Source of the DNA: Ulva prolifera
Taxonomy: Eukaryota; Chlorophyta; Ulvophyceae; Ulvales; Ulvaceae
NCBI GenBank assembly: GCA_023078555.1
Contig: CM041196.1
Location: 10,310,985 to 10,374,984, forward strand
DNA: 64,000 bases
Direction: 5' to 3'
Part shown: piece after piece, positions 58,549 through 64,000 of the stretch
How the letters are laid out: every line of letters begins with the position of its first letter
Numbering within the stretch: position 1 is the stretch's first letter
Made by a program: the position numbers and the translations under genes
Notes under the pieces: generated by a model
Told to the model about the DNA's origin: nothing
Seen by the model: only the letters and a program-made list of their open reading frames with translations
The model's database searches: none

Positions 58549-59628
58549 GAGGTCAAGTTTAATGCTGCTCTCTGCCGCTGCGCGATCGCAGCTGCACAAG
58601 CACATGAAGCAGATACGTTTGCCAGCTGTGCCAACTCCACAAAGTACCACGCCGCAATGATGCGCAAGCACCCAGCGCTCAAGTTTGTGCCACACGACCG
58701 CCTTCCAGCACTGTGTACACGGTATGGGCAGCCGTGCCCAGAGCTGCCTGTGGCTGGTGCTGGAGGACAGCCCGCAGTGGCCTCCGGTGCAGCTGCGGAT
58801 GCAGAACCAAGCCACACACCCCGGCAGGCGACAGCTTCGAGTGGGAACCCAGCTGTGCTACTTTCAGATTCTGCTGATGCGGCTGTACAAGAAAAAGAAA
58901 CTGGGCTTGGTGATAGTGATGCGGTTGGAGGTCCTGGGACTTCACATCGTGCAAGTTCTGGGCCGCAGGCAGATGGTGCTGCGGAGGATGATGCCGGTGG
59001 GGAAGGTGAGGTGGACGATCTGTTCAAAGAGCTGTTCGGGGATGATGGCGACGAGGGCGCTGCTGCAACCACGAGTGGCCCGAGGTGTGAAAAGCAGCCT
59101 GCAGTTTCTGGTGCAGACGGTGATGAACCCACGAACGACAACAGAACCGAGGCTCAGGTTGTTGAGGGCACAGCGGTGGTTGGGGATGGGAGCATGCCTG
59201 GACCGGTAGAAGGTGATGAAGAGCAGATTCGAGCACCCGAACAGTCTGATGAACACCCGGTAAAGCCCGCCGAACCTCATCCCGATGATGATTTTCAACA
59301 GTTTGTAAGGGAGCGAAAGCGAGCTAAAAGACAGCACAGTGTTGACCGGGGACAAAGTGGTGGGGTAGAAGCTGCATTCGGGGCTGCTGGCACGCCTCTG
59401 GGTGGCGAAGTGAGGCTGGAGGTGCAAAAGTATGTAGGCGAGCTGTTAGAGCCCTGGTTGAAGGGCGGCAGGATAGATGTGCGGCAGTATACAGACATTC
59501 TCGGGCGAGTTGTGGAGAAAGTCATCGGGGCACATGCTGATGCAGGGGATGCTGGGTTCCTTGAGCAGCATGCTGCAAGCATTCGCAAGCTAGTCGATCG
59601 ATATGTCAAGTTCACAATGAAACGCTGA
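58549..59628 (+). CDS. 3' exon of a protein with SRI-like C-terminal domain (PHRF1 / At4g10930 type)
   Basis: A 1,080-nt exon follows acceptor TATCTGCAG in phase 0 and ends at the TGA 59626-59628 (359 codons). It opens with a helical Cys/Ala-rich segment (KFNAALCRCAIAAAQAHEAD), passes through a long acidic, Ser/Gly-rich linker (EGEVDDLFKELFGDDGDEG) and a basic stretch (RERKRAKRQ), and ends in a ~70-residue helical domain: RLEVQKYVGELLEPWLKGGR, YTDILGRVVEKVIGAH, FLEQHAASIRKLVDRYVKF. That pattern matches the C-terminal domain of plant At4g10930-like and animal PHRF1 proteins, related to SRI domains that bind the RNA polymerase II tail. Nuclear function is inferred. 5' exons are not resolved, so this entry is partial. 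Confidence 0.68.
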   Translation, partial: EVKFNAALCRCAIAAAQAHEADTFASCANSTKYHAAMMRKHPALKFVPHDRLPALCTRYGQPCPELPVAGAGGQPAVASGAAADAEPSHTPRQATASSGNPAVLLSDSADAAVQEKETGLGDSDAVGGPGTSHRASSGPQADGAAEDDAGGEGEVDDLFKELFGDDGDEGAAATTSGPRCEKQPAVSGADGDEPTNDNRTEAQVVEGTAVVGDGSMPGPVEGDEEQIRAPEQSDEHPVKPAEPHPDDDFQQFVRERKRAKRQHSVDRGQSGGVEAAFGAAGTPLGGEVRLEVQKYVGELLEPWLKGGRIDVRQYTDILGRVVEKVIGAHADAGDAGFLEQHAASIRKLVDRYVKFTMKR

Positions 59629-60465
59629 TGCTTGCTTCGGATACGGTGCCACATCGTGTGTGGGCTGACTCTGCTTTCGCATGAGGTGCCTCGTGCCATG
59701 GATGTATTTTCAGGCGCCTACAGTGACAGCATTGGTTGATAGAGGAAGCTCGGCATCAGGCGAACTACCATAACTTGGCTGCGGAAGATGGCATCACCAA
59801 CCCAGCATGTGTTCCTGGCAGTGCCATCTTATGAGCTTCATGACATAGGAGCATGACCTGCAGATCACGATCTCAAATGGGCCGAATGCAAAGCTTCGCT
59901 CGCTGCACGTCGTACAGCATTGGGTGCACTTCCTCAAGTTGACCATGCTGTCGTCCATTGTTTCCAGGTAGTCGCGCTTGTGGGATCACCTGCACATCGT
60001 TTGAGACTGCATGAGCCATTCGAGCAGCGTGGAACTGTGTAAACATCACAACATGGGTTGGGCTCAATTCAGGCCAACCTCACGATGAGGACGGGTGTCT
60101 CGTACGCCAGAGTAGCCAAGCTGTCTGCATTCACAGCTGTTTGCTCTACAGTGATTTCATGTATGGGCACCTGAAGCGTTGAGCGACAGCAGGGGGGGAC
60201 AGAGTGGTCACAGGTGCTTTATGTGTACATGTGACTCGCTGAACATTTCCGATGTTGACTCGCGTGTCCAGCGGTTGCAGAATCTGCATAATTTGCAACC
60301 CAATGAAGGTGGGACATGTCTTGCTTCATATGACAACGACCAGTCGCGAACTTCTGACGAGGACCCGTGACCATATCAGTTTCTGGACAGAAATTGACGA
60401 CCGTTTGACAACTGACCACCTCTTAATACTTTCTGTTTTGACCATCGTATCGTTTTATCGTTGGC
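59629..60465. other. Intergenic, no supported gene
   Basis: Lies between two plus-strand genes; short ORFs on both strands only. It should contain the 3' UTR of the first and the promoter of the second. Confidence 0.6.
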
Positions 60466-63400
60466 ATGGCCCTTTCAATGCCTGATTGCGGGGCTCTCCT
60501 CACGGCCCTTCTTAGTGAAGTGAAAACTCTGTCAGAGGTTGTGAGAATTCAAGGATGTAAGACCGACGCGATTCTTGCTAAACTTTCCATCCGACCTACT
60601 GACTGCGCTTGTGAAGACCAGATGTTGAAGTACGTTCAGCGCTCCCAACATTGAATGCCCTCAGAATCGGCCGCGGCAGCCGACACAAAGTCCGTACGTC
60701 ATGAATGTTCTAAATGCTAAAAGTCTATGCAGTGAAAAAGGGCCTTTGTTCAAGGCTGACGAATCGCTCTCCTCGAAGAGCTGCCTGTCGAGCGATGACG
60801 AAATGCAGCCAGAAGAGACGTTTCCGCACCAAAGTATGTTCTAAATTTATTCTGCTGTCTGCTCCGTTGCGTGTGTGACTTGTGATGAAGATGCTCGGTC
60901 GTGACACCTGCATTCGCAGAACGGTAAAAAAGCTCAATCCGCGGCAGAGCTGCGATCGATCTGAAGCGTACCCATCCTTGAGTGTCAGACGCGCATCTGG
61001 AACATATGTCACTCTCAACAACGCCTTGACCACCTTGGGCTTCTTGCAGACGAGGGACACTCCAGGTCCATTCACTGGAACAACAACCCTCTTGCGATTC
61101 GTGATTCACTGGATGACCATCAAAGTGACGACGATTCCATGATGTCGAATAGTGATATGCCAGTCAATCACAGATATAGTACTGCACCTTCTCCTGCAAA
61201 GCCACGCTTCATTTCTATGAAGGGTGAAGTTACCGACAGTCTGCAAAGTCTGCCATTGCACTTGCTGGCTGACCGTACTGAAGTAGTCCCCCGAAGTGCT
61301 GCAACAGGTTCGCATCATGGACTCTGTACACCAGCGACTGCACACACCATTGGCCATGATATTCTTGCCGTGAGTGTGGCATGATGGTGCAAGAATGAAT
61401 GCCTCGTTTCATACAGAGCGGAATGCTTTCATCCATGACCATCGTTGCATCTCTGCGCCGACTTCTCCCATGGCCAGAGCTAGCACGTGCCCCTCACCAA
61501 CTTCTTTTGGTTTCAAGACTGTATCAGATGCGCCCATGCACCAAGCTTCCAAGGAGTGCTACGGCGAACGCCACACGTTTCGACCATCCTTTGCCCGCTT
61601 TCCCCATATGCCCACAAGAAACAGCGACAGTAGTAGTCACTCCCCAGTGCGCCCTGTTCATGACACTTCCCGTGTTCAGCCCCCCCCACTCGCTCTCCAT
61701 CTGCTGAAAGCCACCGAAGCCACACACGCTTGCCGTGGAGAATCAGAGACAATGGACTGCACATTCCAGCAGGGACCAATGGGAGAGGGCTCCTCAAAAC
61801 CTGCGCATGCACCAGACCATGACTGCATCGACCAACACAACCTTGACAACAACAATAAAGCTGACGACACAGCACCACTTGGAACTGCTGAGCATGGCGT
61901 AGACACGCAGCATCGCCTTATGGTGGATACTTCTATGTTGTCAGAGGCACAGGAATGCCAAGGAAATTGGGATGACACCGTTCAGCAGCACGCTTCAGGT
62001 GGACGGTCAGTGGGTCCACCCGAACATGCATCAGGCGCAATCACTTTCAGGGACATGCTTGGTGGCATCAAGCAGCAGGATGCCTATGGAGCTTGTCCTG
62101 TTTCGAGCCCTGCACTCAGTGATGATGGAGGCGCCATCACATTCCGTCACATGCTCAACACACAAATTGTACAGAAGCCAGAACGTCCCATGCCTCCAAC
62201 AAATGATGACAGCTCTGCACACAGCACCAACACACTCCAGGCAGATCCCAGCAGCCGCTTGTCTGATCCACAGGATGGGGACAGCTATGGCCAACAGGAT
62301 GCCACAGCAAGTGCATGCAGGGAATCTATGCTGGCCCCGCCGCTGACCTTCCGGGACATGCTCCAGATGTCCCCCCCATGTATGGATGCAAAGCAGGTGG
62401 CGCCCACTCCAGCACTCTCATCTGCATCTTTGCTTACTTCGCCTACGGGAGCCAGTGATTTGACGTTTGGATCGTCCCCTGAGTCAGACTTCCCGTGTCT
62501 ATCCGGCTGCATGTCAGACACAGGCGAGGAGCAGCTGGACAACCGATATGAGCCTCGCGTTCATCCACACAACGATCATGAAGGGCTCCAAAATGGATCA
62601 GCACCAATTCACAACGACGCAAGGATTGGCATGGTCATGGAACAAGCGCATCTGCAGTCAGGTGTGGTCATGCTGTGAAGCTTACAAGGAACATGCGCAT
62701 ATGCAGCAGCAGTCTAAGGATCACCTCCGGGTAACTGCTTGATTGCCGAAAGCCTGTCCGCCACAGTGATCTGATAAAATGATCTTAGCACTGCCATACC
62801 TGCTCGAGTGGTCAACTTCATTCGAACCCATGGCATAGCTGTCGTGCAGGACTCAACACTCGAGTACAGGCTCATCCAGTGGACCATCAGCACATCGCGG
62901 TGTTTAAGGCCAGGTTCCGCGCTATGCAGCACGCTCCAGCTGGCCCAGTCACTGGAGCAGGTGGCAGTCACACGACAAGTGGTGCAAGCAGCCAGTACTC
63001 TGACTCAGCTGCAAGTACCCCAAAGCGCAAGTTCATGGAAATGACTCTGCAAGACGGCCCGATCTGTGCTTCGCCGCAGCCACCGCCCCTGCCCACCCAG
63101 GTAACCTCACTGGCCTTGACAGACAATAACACCACCAATAACATTGCAGGAAAGGCGCAGCTTCAGGAAGCATTGCAGTCACGACCTGACCCCGCCTCTC
63201 ATGCACAGCAGACGCTCCACGTGCCTGTATATGTGGCCTCCCGTAACAACTTCATCTCTCCCGAGCTGCGCAAGAGCTGCGCGCTGACGGACCTTGCCGT
63301 GCACTGCAACAGTGAATCGCCGGGCCAATTTTGCCTGCCTGCCGTCACTGAGTGCAGCGAGCCTGCAACCGATCATGCACACCTGCTGTCCTCCGGCAGT

Positions 63401-64000
63401 GCGGTGCTGCAGCAAACGAGCCGGGAGTCACCCTCTGCGATGGACACGAGCTCTGCATCAGAGAGTGGCCAGACCGGCGATGAGAACGAAGCTCCGCTGT
63501 CCGGCCTGACGATACCCGAAAGCCGCACGCATGGGCTTTATGGCAGCGTGGAGTCTGACGTGTATAGTAAGGAGGCAGCACCGGAGAGCTCCTATGAGTC
63601 CCCTCGCTCCATGTTGCTGACGCCCGGTGCACGGCCACCGCCGCCTCTGAGCGCCGAGCAGCTTGCAGTGCTACGCGAGGGGAGTGTCCGCCTGACTAGG
63701 TCGCTTCACGAAGACAGTCCCGTGTCAGCCATGCATGCGCAGAGCCCGGACGTGCCAGTTGACTGGGCCGACGGTGAGGGCCGGCACCCATGGGAGGGGT
63801 CACCATGCATGCGGGCGAGCTCGCAGAGTGCACCAGATGAGCATTGTAGCGGTGCAGCTGTCAAGAACGCAGAGCAGGCTGAAGCCTCCCAGGCATGCTG
63901 CACTGGAGGCGACGACGACGAAGTGTCAGCCTGTGGCACAGCAGACTCTGCCAGCTGGCAGTCTCACGCGCCGGGCAGCGGCGCATGCATTGCGTTGGAC
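60466..64000 (+). CDS. Ser/Pro-rich protein with three TFR(D/H)ML motifs, 3' end beyond the window
   Basis: Exons 60466-60629, 60733-60833, 61050-61369, 61419-62661, 62850-63100 and 63150-64000 join in compatible phases; the last is open to the edge (about 976 codons so far). The N-terminus has an amphipathic helix that could be a coiled coil (ALLTALLSEVKTLSEVVRI). The rest is low-complexity Ser/Pro/His/Asp-rich and probably disordered. In the fourth exon AITFRDML (about 62036), AITFRHML (about 62128) and PLTFRDML (about 62338) recur, spaced 30 and 70 residues apart. AVFKARFRAM and PKRKF (basic) lie in exon 5. I recognise no family; a scaffold with repeated short binding motifs is an inference. 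The acceptor at 61419 (CAGAG) was picked for phase; 61417 is the alternative. Confidence 0.6.

Overview
The window is nuclear DNA of a photosynthetic eukaryote, most likely a GC-rich, intron-dense green alga. The reasons are plant-type genes (an RST1/focadhesin homologue, a FRA3-type WD40 inositol 5-phosphatase, an ARIADNE RBR ligase), a nuclear gene for plastid ribosomal protein bL34 with a transit-like leader, codons rich in G/C at third positions, and introns that end in TGCAG. There is no prokaryotic operon structure. Gene models were built by hand by matching homologous segments, splice-site dinucleotides and reading-frame phase. For most multi-exon genes the exon lengths add up to an intact reading frame.

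Layout, left to right. 0.6-8.1 kb (-): queuine tRNA-ribosyltransferase with a 5.3-kb intron. 8.5-10.5 kb (+): unrecognised 234-aa protein, with a miRNA-like hairpin starting at its stop codon. 11.2-11.7 kb (+): weak coding region. 12.2-12.6 kb (+): MOZART1. 13.4-13.7 kb (+): 57-aa one-TM protein. 14.9-16.4 kb (-): degenerate pterin carbinolamine dehydratase (5' exon not found). 18.1-19.0 kb (+): plastid bL34. 20.8-30.7 kb (-): 17-exon gene joining an EH domain to a FRA3-type WD40/5-phosphatase. 34.4-35.1 kb (-): RER1. 35.2-35.9 kb (-): unidentified coding segment. 36.0-43.7 kb (-): RST1. 45.3-51.3 kb (+): Ty3/Gypsy LTR element with identical 203-bp LTRs and a GAATG target-site duplication. 51.9-56.4 kb (-): ARIADNE E3 ligase. 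56.4-57.1 kb (+): small divergently transcribed gene. 58.5-59.6 kb (+): last exon of a protein with an SRI-like/PHRF1-type C-terminus. 60.5-64.0 kb (+): Ser/Pro-rich protein with three TFR(D/H)ML motifs, running off the right edge.

The host genes do not form a pathway; they are housekeeping functions (tRNA modification, plastid translation, microtubule nucleation, ER retrieval, phosphoinositide turnover, ubiquitination, RNA surveillance). The most notable points are the EH-WD40-5-phosphatase fusion, the TFRDML repeat protein, the unusual 5' splice-site preference (GTGCGC) with three apparent GC-AG introns, poly-C tracts at the same offset after two 5' splice sites, and a recently inserted Gypsy element whose pol 3' end is nevertheless out of frame.
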